Positions 36,401-63,491 of a stretch of DNA of 64,000 bases are shown one piece after another. Under the pieces are notes generated by a model. That model had not been told where the DNA came from. It did not search any database and saw only the letters and a list, made by a program, of their open reading frames with translations. The stretch covers positions 21,518,003 through 21,582,002 of the forward strand of contig OZ025267.1 of assembly GCA_964019165.1 (NCBI GenBank), given 5' to 3'. This DNA comes from Mastigias papua. Taxonomy: Eukaryota; Cnidaria; Scyphozoa; Rhizostomeae; Mastigiidae. Position numbers and translations under genes: made by a program. How positions within the stretch are numbered: position 1 is the first letter of the stretch; each line of letters opens with the position of its first letter.

Positions 36401-39400
36401 AATTAGCTTTCTAACTTTGCCCTGTTTTCTTTTCAGATGAGTTCTTTAGAAATACCAGGACTTACCTTGGTATGTCAGACAGCTTGCCACAAACTTTTAT
36501 CAGTATGAGGAGGGTGAAGGATGCTAACTTCTCAAGCATATCCAATGCGGCTATCAAATGCTTAGATTTTCATCCATTTTCAAAAGTTGTACTGATAGCT
36601 GGAATGAATAAAAAATTAGATATTTTTCAGGTAATGCACTTTTCATGAATAAGATTTTCATTACAAAAGATACATCTTGGCCTATTTTGAGGGATTTAGG
36701 CCTTAGTGCCACTAGATTCTGTTTGTCTTTTAAGCACAATATAGTGTAATGTTTTAGGATATAAACATTTCAAGTGCCACTCTAGTACACTTTCAAAGCA
36801 GGGTATTAGCTCTCTCAGAGCAATCAACTAACTGTAATGTGGAGTGTGCCAGGCAGGCATGTTAGAGCATGGTATATGCTACTCTAGTGATAGCAAAGTT
36901 AACTTTGGTGGACATTTGTCAAGCACAAAATAGCCAGCCATTAAGACATGGTGCATAAGCCAAAATAAACATATGTTCATTACTTATTTACCTATTTACA
37001 TACTCTTAGTTGCTTTAAAGTGATGGAGTATGCAATATTTTTGAGATATTCTTCTGCTTGAGATTGCTAGTCCCAATTACAAAGAAGATGTCTTGTAAAC
37101 TTACAAGTATAAATGGTATTCCAAGCCTATGGGTGATCTGCAGTGGCTGAATTTCTTTGCAGATTGACAGTGAATTAAACCCAAGAATTCAGAATCTCTT
37201 CTTAGACGGTTTTCCAATTCATACTGCCCAATTTACACCTGATGGACAGCAGGTGGTGATGTCTTCCAGAAGAAAGCATTTCTTTATTTTTGATATGGCA
37301 TCTGGGGAAGTTAAAAAGATACCTAACATCCAAGGTGTGTTAAATCACATTGGCATACATACTTCAGATGGCAGTTTCCTACTTGCCAGATATATTGCTT
37401 TACCAATTTTGTTTGAGTAGAAGCAAAGAGCAAATATTTAATTTTTTCTTTGGAAATACTTCAACATGTTCCATATATTTGTATGCAACATGCCCAGATT
37501 GGGCCACTCCACTATAAGAGTGATTTGAGCACTAACCTTTCTCCATTCATAAAACTACTTAAGTGCTATTGATTTCTTTTGAAAGGAAGAGCAGAGAAGA
37601 GTTTAGAGAAGTTTGTTATCTGCCCAGATGGCTCATGCATTGCTTTTTTGGGTGAAAGTGGATACATAAATTTGGTGTCTTTAAAGGTGAATTGGTTTGC
37701 AACCATCTACTACTTCAGTAAAGTAAACATCAGGCAATGCCCAATATGGCCCATGCCATAGAGCTAAAGGCCCATATCTGCTACAATACTCTCAGTGGCT
37801 AATTATGTAGAAGAGTGGTTCCTTTTTTAGCCAATCAAGATTTGATTAACCAGTCAATCATTTATGTTATAGGAATGGCTCTGAGTAATCTCTTTGTTAG
37901 CACTAGTACAGAATCATATCTGTCCTAGAAATAGATTGCCTACCCTGGCAAACTATACACCATTTGATAGCACTCTGTGAGTAGACTGCTATGATACCAT
38001 CATTACCACATAGTTTAACTTCCCAATGAGTTCAATACCACATGCAGGAGGGAAACTTTGGCAGCATCTAACTACTGCCATCATAGAGGCTTGAAGTCTA
38101 AAGAACTTTAAAATCTGTATCAAAAGCTAGAAGGTGGCATATGCAAGTGTAAGCTTTAATAGGTTTTTCTTGTAAATGGTGGTTAACTGGTCATGAAAGA
38201 AATACCAGAGTTCTAAATAAGTTTATTTTCTCTTATTTTGTAGAGATTGGCTGCAGTAATCTGTATAAATTTGTAATACAAACAGATAATTTTAATTAAA
38301 CTGTTTACTTTCATAACACCAGAGTGGATAAATGATTAAAACCACATCTGTATTCCATATGAAAATACATCCTATACTGATATTATAGTATATGAGCTAA
38401 GAATTGATATTTCTGCTTTGCCTACTTCCAGTCCTTGTTGTTAAAGATAGGATGCATAATTTTCGAATAACAGTTCTCTAACTTGCAAATCATAGGAGAG
38501 GTTGTGCTGCTATGCAGTGTTTGCTTTTCAACATGGCCTTTTTCTCTTCCAGACATCTCAATACATATGTTCCCTAAAGATGAATGGTAGCGTCAGGTGT
38601 GCAGCATTTTCACACGATGGAGCTCAGCTTTTTTCATTTGGAGGTTTGTTTATCATTTCCACGAATTCAAATGACATTTTTCACGTCCATAACAGAACGA
38701 AATTTTAGCCATTCAAAGTATTATATACTATAGTGCAATATTTTTATTAAGCAAATTCAGTTTTTCCTAGAGCGTAATTCTTTGCTTATGATTCCTTTAG
38801 GCAAGTGATCGATCCTTTTAAGGTTCTTTTGCCAAGCAATTTGAAATGTTCTGTCCACTTATAGTCAAAAACCCTAACTTACAAACCAAGCACTCCTATC
38901 TCGGAGTAAATTTTCATAGATAACTGTAACCCTTGTACCAATATATTACTGATTAGACAAAGAAAGATATTTTGGACACTGTCTGGTTTATAAGAAATGC
39001 AATTATATAATAGCGATTGTCTGTACATAATGTGCCTCTTCCGTAGAGTGGTCTACCGGCCATATAGACCGTACTGAAGAGATAACAGCAAGCTCTCAGT
39101 AATCCATTCTGTTGCCATTTTTCCTGGCAATTTACTTATCCTCTCTATCTACTATGAAAACATAACCTGACAGTGTGCCTGTGCCGTTTATGTTAGTATT
39201 TAAAAGACTTGACTGAACCTTAACGATGCACAAATCAGATAAAACTTTTTCTTTTTTCCTCTTTCCTCTTTTTGTATAAAAATGAGCCGTTTGGAGATCA
39301 ACTTTTGCATAATAACTATCTCTTTATTCGATTTTGTACAATAAGCATAGCCGCCAAAAGTTTGAGAGCACTGATCAGGTCTATTTTCTCCCTACTCAAT

Positions 39401-42260
39401 TGACCAATCATCGTGTAGACTGGGCCTAACTTTAGCTGTGAAACGCATGTGTAGTCAGAATCGTGCAAGATGATTGGTTAATTAGGAGGGAGAAAATCGA
39501 CCTGATAGCATTTGGCAGCTATGCATGTGCAATATTTTGTAGGTAGATAGTGTTAGCTAAGCTGCTTTTACAGGTTTTGATCGTATTCATTCTATACAAA
39601 CTTTGGCTGCAGAAATAGTTATGTCCTGATATAGTGAAACTAGTTCTAGTCGATCTATTTCAGGTGATGGCGAGGTCTATGTTTGGGATATGCAAACCAA
39701 AAGGTGTAAGCATGTGTTTCGTGATGATGGCTGCTTGAAAGGTGTATGCATTGATGTCTCAAATAATGGCCGCTTTGTTGCTTGCGGGTAAGCTTTGTAC
39801 CACAAAGAGCAATCGAAAGTTCGCTATTTATTTCTATCAATGAATCGTACTGCTATAACAAACAATTTATCTCGTGCATCACTAATCCTTATAAATGCAC
39901 ATTTGATGCTACAGGAAATTAATTTTTATTATTTTTGAACTTAAATTATGGAGAAAACATTATTGATGTGTCTTGCAACCAGCGACAGCTCAGGAAATTG
40001 GTTATGTACAACCCAGCTTTGTTTTCCCGTCACTCACATTTCTAGCTTTGTTGTGCAACGAGGTATACACACCGAGCGACATAGCTGGGCTGGGACGTGA
40101 GGTTGCAATACTCTTTAGTATTTTGAAATATTCGGTAACTTTCAACGTTAGTTGGTAAATGGTTTCTGGTTTGGCAACATTTTTGCCTAGTTAAATGGTA
40201 GTACTAAGTTCAAGGCATACATTGCTCGGTAGATCATCAATACATCAGCTATTCACATACTGATTGTTTTCTCTCAAATTGGTGTAAACTATAGATAAGT
40301 CTTGCTATTCCAAGTTTTTCTTGTCATAGGTCCAACAGCGGTGTTGTAAATTTATATGATGAAGCCTGTTTCACTCAGCGCAATCCAAAGCCTATAAAGA
40401 CGGTCATGAACCTCACTACTACAATTCACTGCCTAAAATTCAATCCGACTAGGTAAGAAATCAATTGAAATTGTCCTCGTGTCTTGATTAGCTTCTTTGA
40501 ATCTCAACTGCAACTTTACGCAAGTCTTACCAGAACAGAATGCTCGATTGTTGTTGTCTTTTTCCCTCCTTACAAGTATTTACAAGGTTACACCCTTTCA
40601 CTTTCTGGACATTGATGGTTAAAATTTTGCTACAAAAGCATCTTCTGGAGTGGCAATCTTCTGACAGATCCCTTAATCTGTTCGAGAACTTATAGTGTTT
40701 ATCTTTCTTAAATAGTTCAAGTCAAGGTTGAAATTGAAATCCATGCTTGCCCATCTCATTAGCTTCATGGTACTGTAATGAAATACGATTCGAATACATT
40801 TTTTTTGGCTATGCCATTTGATACGTCTTTGCAACATCGTTGATTTGGAAATCATCTTTGCATTTACAGATTGCTTGCCATAAATGCCACTCGCTATACC
40901 TTTGTAAATTAATCATACTTTCGCCATCAAACCATTACCTACTCGTACTACTCCTTCTATATACATTTGCAAATAACCTACGTGAATAGATGTTGTTTTA
41001 GATTGCTCTACAGCCGCAAGGCACCTCACTAATATGCACTATATCGTTCACGCCGTAGTGAAATTCTAGCTATTGCGTCAATGGCTGTCAAAGACTCTTT
41101 AAGGCTGGTATGTAGCATCTGTTTTCATCTATAACTTGTTTGTAGATATAGCTATTGTGTAATACAGAATTCCCATTTTTCACCACACAAAATGTTTGTA
41201 ATGTTAATCATGTTACTGAGGTCTTATTTACATGACGCATTTATCAAAAGAAATGAGCAGAAATGGTAGTTTGAATTCTCTTATCTCCATTGGTGTATTC
41301 TTCTTCACCAAAATAATATGAAATATCATATGATATTGGCATGTAAATTGCATCGATGTCCTGTAGGATATAATTTGCGTAAACGCCTTTTTGAGATATT
41401 TTTAACAATATGATATTCAAGGAAATCTGTAAATTAAGAACTGAATTCTGATATTCACTTTCTCTCTTCAAGCTTCACATTCCATCGTTGACTGTATTCT
41501 CGAATTGGCCTACTAAAAAGATTAACCTTGGTTACGTGCAATCCATTGCTTTCTCATCTCAAAGTGGATACCTCGCTGTTGGTAATGATAAAGGGAAGGC
41601 AATGCTGTTTCGGTATGGATTGTTTTCTTACTGTTGTCAGGCGCGATAGACCTGTCACTGCGGCTCTGTTAATTCGCCGATAGCTGAGTCACATTACTGA
41701 CCAATTGGAGCTCCAATTCGTCAGTAATGTGATTCAGTTAAAAAGTTGCCATTTCGCCATGGAAACTTTGCAACTTTCTTATGAACATAGTTTCATGTAT
41801 GTCTATCATGTAGTGTCATGTTGATCTATCATGTAACGATTTAAAATTACTGGGAACAAGAAACTGTTTGCATGAGTTTTGCATAGACAAAGTTCATTTA
41901 GTTCACTGACATGGTACATATTGCTGTATGCTCTTTACACTCTGATGTTTGCCTACTTCAGGGTTTTTTAATATCCCTCACTCACCTGTGGTTGTATCGT
42001 TTCATTCTTCAGCTGGATATTAAGAGATATAATTTCACTCCATAGTTTTATCTTAAAGCCTATGAAGAATATAGGACGGATTGGCTATGATTTTGTTGCA
42101 ATTGTTTTCTCTCAACAATATCTGCATAACCTGTAGGACAATATGTTGTTTAGTTGAAGAGCATTCTTTTCTTAATCTATTCTTAAGTTTGTTTTGATTT
42201 TTATTCTTTTCACGTGCTTTTGTCTCTCTTCACAGGCTAAAACATTATCCAGACGGTTAA
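33439..42260 (+). CDS. UTP18: UTP18/WDR50-like U3 processome WD protein, 13 exons
   Basis: The product is a nucleolar WD-repeat subunit of the UTPB module of the small-subunit processome, which acts in 18S pre-rRNA maturation with U3 snoRNA. Exons: 33439-33759, 35359-35429, 35625-35723, 35845-35915, 36437-36630, 37163-37334, 37586-37686, 38553-38643, 39664-39787, 40330-40452, 41059-41107, 41473-41612, 42236-42260. All phases join, giving 526 aa, near the usual family length. Residues 1-190 are acidic and basic, with the family's KRKPAWIDEDDE stretch (~117-128) and CPEWA (~170). The WD region starts at ~205 with IKCLDFHP and includes CPDGSCIAFLGESGYI, GDGEVYVWD, NPKPIKTVMNL and GYLAVGNDKGKAMLFR. 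The start is the first ATG in an acidic N-terminus. Intron 4 uses a GC donor. A candidate poly(A) signal AATAAA lies at 42707. Intron 1 hosts a large palindrome. Confidence 0.93.
33936..33997 (-). ncRNA. Hammerhead ribozyme-like motif, mirror copy
   Basis: The left palindrome arm carries the exact reverse complement of 34613-34674, so the same core, stems and putative cleavage site read on the minus strand. It is antisense to the UTP18-like gene and would act only in an antisense or element-derived transcript. Confidence 0.7.
34613..34674 (+). ncRNA. Hammerhead ribozyme-like motif (type I, sense to UTP18)
   Basis: The core CTGAAGA (34626-34632) matches CUGANGA. An unpaired T follows, then stem II GGTTG/CAATC with loop TCGAAG, and GAAA (34650-34653). 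The short self-complementary ACATGT fits a dimer-type stem III, followed by T as the cleavage base. Stem I is TGTAA (34621-34625) with TTACA (34660-34664). After an internal loop, GCTT (34613-34616) pairs with AAGC (34671-34674). Order and spacing fit the minimal hammerheads known from Penelope-like elements and retrozymes. Activity is untested. Confidence 0.72.
36015..36035 (+). other. 3' half of a hammerhead motif, relic
   Basis: AAGCAATCGAAACATGTTTT in UTP18 intron 4 is identical to the stem II-GAAA-stem III part of the intron 1 motif. The CTGANGA half and stem I are missing. It is a fragment of the same element family and is not expected to cleave. Confidence 0.6.
39372..39510. mobile_element. 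Small MITE in UTP18 intron 8
   Basis: The left end TCAGGTCTATTTTCTCCCTA with CCAATCATC, and the right end GATGATTGG...GGGAGAAAATCGACCTGA, are inverted over ~38 bp. The spacer is ~60 bp. No coding sequence. Confidence 0.75.
41684..41739. repeat. Hairpin in UTP18 intron 12
   Basis: CTGAGTCACATTACTGAC and GTCAGTAATGTGATTCAG flank CAATTGGAGCTCCAATTC, which is itself self-complementary, so nearly the whole 55 bp folds back. It may be a tiny relic of an inverted-repeat element. Confidence 0.75.
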
Positions 42261-45200
42261 CCAGGGACACTCATTTTATACTCCAGCAATGATAAGATGC
42301 GATCTTTGGGGCTCAGACATCACTGGGATATATCAAGATGGGTCAATCCTTAGCACACCTCAGGGACGGGTGACGCGTCTCTCTTATGAAATCCGAACCA
42401 TACTGAATATGTGGAAAGGTGAAAGGCTGAAGAAAAAGTGCATTCCTTTTAGAGTTGAACTGTTATGTTGCTAGCTAGCCAATGAATGGTCTCCTGATGG
42501 AATGATAATAGTTATCTCCGCAAGTGCACTGTTTTTTATTGTATGGCTTCTGTCAAATAATGGACTATTTGCTTTGAAAACAGTATACACAACAGAAATG
42601 ACTGATAGGTTTTAAAACAGCTACTTAGCTATTTTGAAACCTATCAATCAGAAGAGTTACAGAAAGAACATTAACATAACGTGGATAAAACTACTAAACA
42701 TAATGTAATAAAAACAGAACGACAAACAGTTTACTTTATCCACGAGTTCTATAGCTATATTAAACGCATATTTCTATCCATTTTCGTGCTATAATTTATC
42801 AAAATATCAAGGACTATGCTGACTTAGTTTTTAAAACCTATTTTCTAGGTACTTATGAATTTATAAACTAACATATATTCTGATCACAAATTTGGTCACT
42901 TTTTTGTAAGAAATAGACGTTACCGTCTCAGCGAGGTAGCGAAAACATCTGTTATATAGTGAAATGTTGGCAAAAGCGTCTTTGCTCCATTTTGCTTTAT
43001 TTGCACCTCGTAATACAATGAAATTTGCCCTCTGTTTCTCTGAGCTTATAATCGAAGTTTGCCTATCGTTTTCCGTACAGCTGGGCTATTTGCTTTTTTA
43101 ATATACGGCTCTATCCCACACATTCTTAAACAACAAGTAAGTACGCATTTTGAGTTGATTTCTTAACTTATAGTCAACAAAGACGCTTACATCAGTAATG
43201 AGCAATGGACATAGTCTCACTGGAACATTTGAAACTGAATAGGCCTGCCTAGGCTTGGTATGGTTATGTGTGAATACAATCCACACGCTTTTGGATTGGC
43301 ATAACCCTAGCCATATGGCAAATGTCGATTATACGGCATTTGTCTGGTACTGTATTGCACTTCATGCAGTCTTTTGAGCATTTCTTTGACGAAGCGGTAC
43401 CTTGTATATCACAAAGAAGTGATTAGAATACTGCCTCTTTCTAGGGTAGACATCTTGGTTTTGACATGTGTTGATGCAGCTCGCTTTCTACCGTAAAGAT
43501 TACTTCTGTAGGGGTTGTATGCCCACAGTGCCGAAGTGAAGAGGTCAGTCCCCTTGTGGTACACATTGTTGACTGTGTTCTACGTGTGGTTTACCCACAG
43601 CAGATTGAAGGAATAGTTGGATGGCTTGATCCGATAAAATAGGACCTGAGCCCTGCTAACTTTATACATGCCTACTGTTGGAACGAGTAACAATATTATT
43701 ACTGTTTGCTAAACATTCAATACTTTGTATGATTTATCCCTCAATCGTATTTAAGTAGATGTGATACAAACGGCAAATTGACAGGTCTGAATATTTTTTG
43801 GTTGTCATTTGAATAAAGAAGCTGATGATGGAGCAGCTTCTTAGCTGAGATTTAACAGGCATAATCTTTAGATGGCTTTGAGCACTGCGTTTAAGATTCA
43901 TCATTTTACTTTTTATGGTGTATACTATTCTACTTGACCTTCAGATATATCTTCAGTAGGTTTTTATTTTGTACTTTGTTATTTACAAAGTAAGTATGGT
44001 TTTGGTTGCGTGAAATTCAGCTCTGTTCAATGGCAAACTTTGAATAGAATGAAATCAAAATTCTTGTGTTTCTTCTGATTACTGTTTAGTAAGTCATCCA
44101 CTAACTTCTTACCAAAAAATTATTGTCAGGTTGTTAATGAGGTTGTCAAAAGTCATAGAGTTACGTTCGTGAGAAGTTAATGAAAAATATTAAATGCAAA
44201 CAGAAGTAATGTTCTCAAATGCACAATCCAAAGCTTTATTATATATCCATGTCCAGTATACAGCAAGGGATTCTACACCACAAAGGAAAAAACCAAAAAT
44301 CCAATCCACATGTATCTTACCAGAGTACAGCAGCAAATGTTACTTTTTTAGTATGTGGACAATGAAAATGAGGATTTGGACTTCCTTCCGATTCTTGAAC
44401 TACCTTAAGGGTCTTTCAATTCAGTAATATACTTCTAGTAACATGCACAATATCAAGGGCTATTACTAAATGGATGCCAAACCAATTTAATGTACATGTG
44501 ATTTAATGAACTGAATGATTTGGACATTTTGACAGTTCTGGACAACTAGTATTTAGTACGGGTTCAGTCATGAACTAAAGTAGCCTTACATCAAAATATA
44601 CAAAGAATCTCATTCACTGAAAATGTACACTTGTGTGCATAAAGAATCAAAACAAGGTTGCCTTTGAAGTGCATCAGGATGCCAAATAAAAGAATAGGAT
44701 GATATCTCATTTAGAATATAGATATTAGCAATCAAAAATAGGCTACATTGCATAAAATTGTCTGAAGGTATGCCACTATCCATACTTCTTAGGTGTTTAT
44801 AAACATCCTGCCTAATATTTTTCCTGACTTTCTTGAAAATGAAGGTGTTTTTCCTGGCTGCATATAAGAAATACATATTTTTCCAGACCAACTGTTGCTG
44901 CAAATGATGCAAGTGACTGATCAATCTTGTAAACTATGTAATTGGGCACATTTTTCCAAATTGGGTAACAAAAAAAGGCTCTCTGCTCAACTGGAACAAA
45001 AATACCAAACTGTGCTACATGTAGTGTTGTCTATCAGGTACCAAAGAATGCATCTGGATGGATAATAAAAATTCCTGAACTTTTCCTGACTTTTTTCAAG
45101 TTTCAATCAAATTTCCTAACTTTTCCTGACTGTCCTTAAAAATACAGTTTTTCCTGATTTTTCCTGACTGTATGAACCCTATTCATTGAGTGACATGATT

Positions 45201-47722
45201 CAATCTTGTTATAAAGCAACTGTAAATTGAATTGACTTTACTTTGTATTAATAGATGTACTCACCTTAGTGCTATCAATCTCAACCACTTGATGGATTCA
45301 TACCTGAGCTCTGTCTAAGTTGAAGCTGCAAGTTTTATAACTGCCATCATCATCTCTGTCTCCTAAATAAAATGAGACATCATTAAAGCTAATGGTTGTT
45401 ACCAAGCCCGTTTTTTATGCAAATTACCATATTACTCTGCAAGTTCTTTTCAGAGTTGTAGCTCAAGTACGTTTCAAGCAATGTTACATTCACAAAGTCA
45501 ACAATTTAATACGTATATTCATGATATGTGGTATACTGTATCAATTGCTAAACTTGGTGGGAAGCATTCCTTCTGCAATGGAAGGCACGACAGTCTTCGC
45601 AGTACAGTGAAGAACTTCTGTTAGATTTCCGTAAAGTATTACTTGTGAGTCCGTTCACTGTTTCTCCCAATTGATGTGTTCTCAATGCCCATACCAAATT
45701 GCTCCACAGTATTTCCCACAATTAAAGAAAACTGACAATAGCACTAACAGCCGTGGTTACGTACATGGGAATAAGAACAACTAAACAAGTAATTAAAAGT
45801 GCTATATTCCCAAATAAGTTTGAAGAGTACCAAATTATTTAGGCATATGGGACTATTAAGCTCAAATTGCCTAGGACGGGACAATGGAGCTCCAAACGGC
45901 CAAACCACGGTCAATCATCGCGATTTTTGTTTCTAACAATCTTCTATAAAATTTTTCCGTTTCAGTTTGGTGAATACATTGTTCCGATTATATGGTACCT
46001 TCACCAACCTGTTGGGCAATATTGTTCCACATCTTTCAGAATAATTCTGTGGTCAAGCACTTGTGGTCTGAGACCTATCCTACTAAACGCGTCTGACCAC
46101 TGGTCTGAGGTCCAACGGTTGGTTTGGCCCAAAAGAGGCTGGAAGTGTCACGTGCTGTACAATACTTCGAATTCGAAGAAGAACTCTATCTACTCCTTTC
46201 ATCATTACATGTGTAACCTTTTTACGTGCAAACAATTATCAGGAGATTTCCTTTACCTCAAGATTTGTACATCTGAATATCAATATTCTTCTGATAGAAA
46301 CTGGACCCAGCTATCATTGTAACAGAATTCTCTTTGAAGAAGAGGGAAAATAAGTCGTTAATAACGATCATTGCCCACTGAGATTTGTTACTTTCTTGCA
46401 GAAAGACTAGCTGCATTTTCACTCACTAACTATCACTCTATATCAAAGATTGAGGACTGTTGGCAGAGCTTTCTCTGGACAGCCAAAATGATAGATTTAC
46501 CAAGGACGTACAATCGGGCAGGAGTAGTTCCTGTAACACCTACACACGTACACTTGGTACATAAACCAAGGAACAGGGGAGCATGCAAAATATATCCAGA
46601 GGACAAAGGGTATGGGCAAAATTAAAAAGAAACAGGGATCATCAACTTGTCTAGGGATCAGGGAGAGCGATTTTCCTTGGAATATTGTTTACGGATATTT
46701 GTAACTTACATTGCCGAAGTTCAAAATGAAAGTTAAGTTGAAGTGTAACCAAAGTTTATGCTGGTCCATCAGCGTAAAACAGACCTGTATGCTTCTTTCT
46801 TGCAAACTTCGCTTGATGCAGCATTTCAGCAAGTACCACAAGTTTGAAAGATTGAAACAATGTGTTGGACAGCAGAGCATGGGCAAATTTCACCTGTACA
46901 AAGGATCAGGGGAATAAGCGGAAATTTAACAGGGAACATGGGAACTCGTGTCCCCCCTCCCCTAAAGGACACTCATAAGATTGCTGAACTGGTAGTTGAC
47001 TAGTTCTGTCGACTGGCTGTACAAAATAATAGCAAAGATCTAGGGAGGTGCCTTAGGGTATTCTAAAGTGGTCTGTAAAAAACACGATTATCAAACTTTC
47101 CAATGCAATCATTCTGGCAACATGGACCAGTCAAATCAAATCCAGATATTTGCAAGCACATCAAATCCAGATATTTGCAAGCACGTTTGGTCTAGCATCA
47201 ATATTCAGACAGAGGAGTGAGCTTGTTTCGATTCTTATTTCATCAATAGTGTATTTACAAAGAGAAAAAGATTGCAGGCAGGTCAGTGTTCAAAACTGTG
47301 CTTTTTTACACTAGTCCCAGGGTGTCAAAACAATCCTCTCAGTGGATTAATCATGCTGTCTCCCTATGGTTACCTCAAAATAGGTGGCTTCATACACGAG
47401 AGTAGTGCCTATGCAATTGCAGGGCTTATAAATTCAGACATTTGAAGGTCACATTCGTGTTTATCAAGCATTTACAGCAGGAAAAGATGTGCTCAAATCA
47501 TTAGACGGGCCTTATTGCAAGATTTGAAATAGAAGCATCTGAAAAGCTGCGGTTACCAGAAGTTGGAGTCACTAAGGCCATGGTTAAGACAAGGAAGGAG
47601 AAAACTTAGCAATCTCTGCCCGTATCAGTAATTGCCGATTTCGTAGATATTCTGTTTATAATGTAAATCGATCCCTTAATGTGTAGTTCCTGACGAGTCG
47701 GCATCGCTGTTTTAGCTACGTT
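42261..47722. other. Intergenic region, no supported gene
   Basis: Frames up to 151 codons occur (45867-46322), but they start at TTG, match no family and have no conserved features. A small inverted repeat lies at ~42600-42650 (GATAGGTTTTAAAACAGC / AGCTATTTTGAAACCTATC). TTTTCCTGACTTT phrases recur at 44820-45175 and look like decayed transposon ends. The promoter of the kinase gene should lie at the right end, but I see no clear core elements. Confidence 0.5.
47135..47185. repeat. 25-bp tandem duplication
   Basis: TCAAATCCAGATATTTGCAA with GCACA/GCACG occurs twice back to back. Confidence 0.85.
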
Positions 47723-61720
<13,998 letters not shown>

Positions 61721-61960
61721 AGAAATGATTTTGAAACTGTATTGGTTAGTTTTCTTATGGGAGCGATGATAACCTGACACCTGTTGGACAACAGTAAACA
61801 GCCTATTTCGTTTTTATCTTTATATTTTTTGTTACATACACAGTAAGACATTCATTTTTAAGCTAATTTCATTAGCAGCACTGAGGATTCTCCAGGTCTA
61901 TTACGACAATTTTGCTAACGCTTTGGTGTCGTCGTTTTGTTTTTAAAGAGGGAAACAGGC

Positions 61961-63491
61961 GATGAAGTAATACTTTGGGGCGATGAAGTAATACTTTGGG
62001 GCGATGAAGTAATACTTTGGGGCGATGAAGTAATACTTTGGGGCGATGAAGTAATACTTTGGGGCGATGAAGTAATACTTTGGGGCGATGAAGTAATACT
62101 TTGGGGCGATGAAGTAATACTTTGGGGCGATGAAGTAATACTTTGGGGCGATGAAGTAATACTTTGGGGCGATGAAGTAATACTTTGGGGCGATGAAGTA
62201 ATACTTTGGGGCGATGAAGTAATACTTTGGGGCGATGAAGTAATACTTTGGGGCGATGAAGTAATACTTTGGGGCGATGAAGTAATACTTTGGGGCGATG
62301 AAGTAATACTTTGGGGCGATGAAGTAATACTTTGGGGCGATGAAGTAATACTTTGGGGCGATGAAGTAATACTTTGGGGCGATGAAGTAATACTTTGGGG
62401 CGATGAAGTAATACTTTGGGGCGATGAAGTAATACTTTGGGGCGATGAAGTAATACTTTGGGGCGATGAAGTAATACTTTGGGGCGATGAAGTAATACTT
62501 TGGGGCGATGAAGTAATACTTTGGGGCGATGAAGTAATACTTTGGGGCGATGAAGTAATACTTTGGGGCGATGAAGTAATACTTTGGGGCGATGAAGTAA
62601 TACTTTGGGGCGATGAAGTAATACTTTGGGGCGATGAAGTAATACTTTGGGGCGATGAAGTAATACTTTGGGGCGATGAAGTAATACTTTGGGGCGATGA
62701 AGTAATACTTTGGGGCGATGAAGTAATACTTTGGGGCGATGAAGTAATACTTTGGGGCGATGAAGTAATACTTTGGGGCGATGAAGTAATACTTTGGGGC
62801 GATGAAGTAATACTTTGGGGCGATGAAGTAATACTTTGGGGCGATGAAGTAATACTTTGGGGCGATGAAGTAATACTTTGGGGCGATGAAGTAATACTTT
62901 GGGGCGATGAAGTAATACTTTGGGGCGATGAAGTAATACTTTGGGGCGATGAAGTAATACTTTGGGGCGATGAAGTAATACTTTGGGGCGATGAAGTAAT
63001 ACTTTGGGGCGATGAAGTAATACTTTGGGGCGATGAAGTAATACTTTGGGGCGATGAAGTAATACTTTGGGGCGATGAAGTAATACTTTGGGGCGATGAA
63101 GTAATACTTTGGGGCGATGAAGTAATACTTTGGGGCGATGAAGTAATACTTTGGGGCGATGAAGTAATACTTTGGGGCGATGAAGTAATACTTTGGGGCG
63201 ATGAAGTAATACTTTGGGGCGATGAAGTAATACTTTGGGGCGATGAAGTAATACTTTGGGGCGATGAAGTAATACTTTGGGGCGATGAAGTAATACTTTG
63301 GGGCGATGAAGTAATACTTTGGGGCGATGAAGTAATACTTTGGGGCGATGAAGTAATACTTTGGGGCGATGAAGTAATACTTTGGGGCGATGAAGTAATA
63401 CTTTGGGGCGATGAAGTAATACTTTGGGGCGATGAAGTAATACTTTGGGGCGATGAAGTAATACTTTGGGGCGATGAAGTAATACTTTGGG
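61961..63491. repeat. 21-bp satellite array, 72 full copies plus a partial, no variants seen
   Basis: The unit GATGAAGTAATACTTTGGGG+C repeats with exact 21-bp spacing from 61961 to 63472, and a 19-base partial copy ends at 63491. I saw no substitution in any unit. Because 21 is divisible by three, both strands stay open: (DEVILWG)n on plus and (LLHRPKV)n on minus. The plus frame has no in-frame ATG before the repeats, so translation is unlikely. It starts 240 bp after the kinase stop codon and may lie in its 3' UTR or just beyond. Confidence 0.98.

Noticed and set aside
43820..43850. CTGATGATGG resembling a hammerhead start
   Set aside because: No GAAA at a suitable distance and no matching stem I.
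45867..46322. 151-codon frame in the intergenic region
   Set aside because: It starts at TTG, has no domain or conserved pattern, and its composition is like its surroundings.
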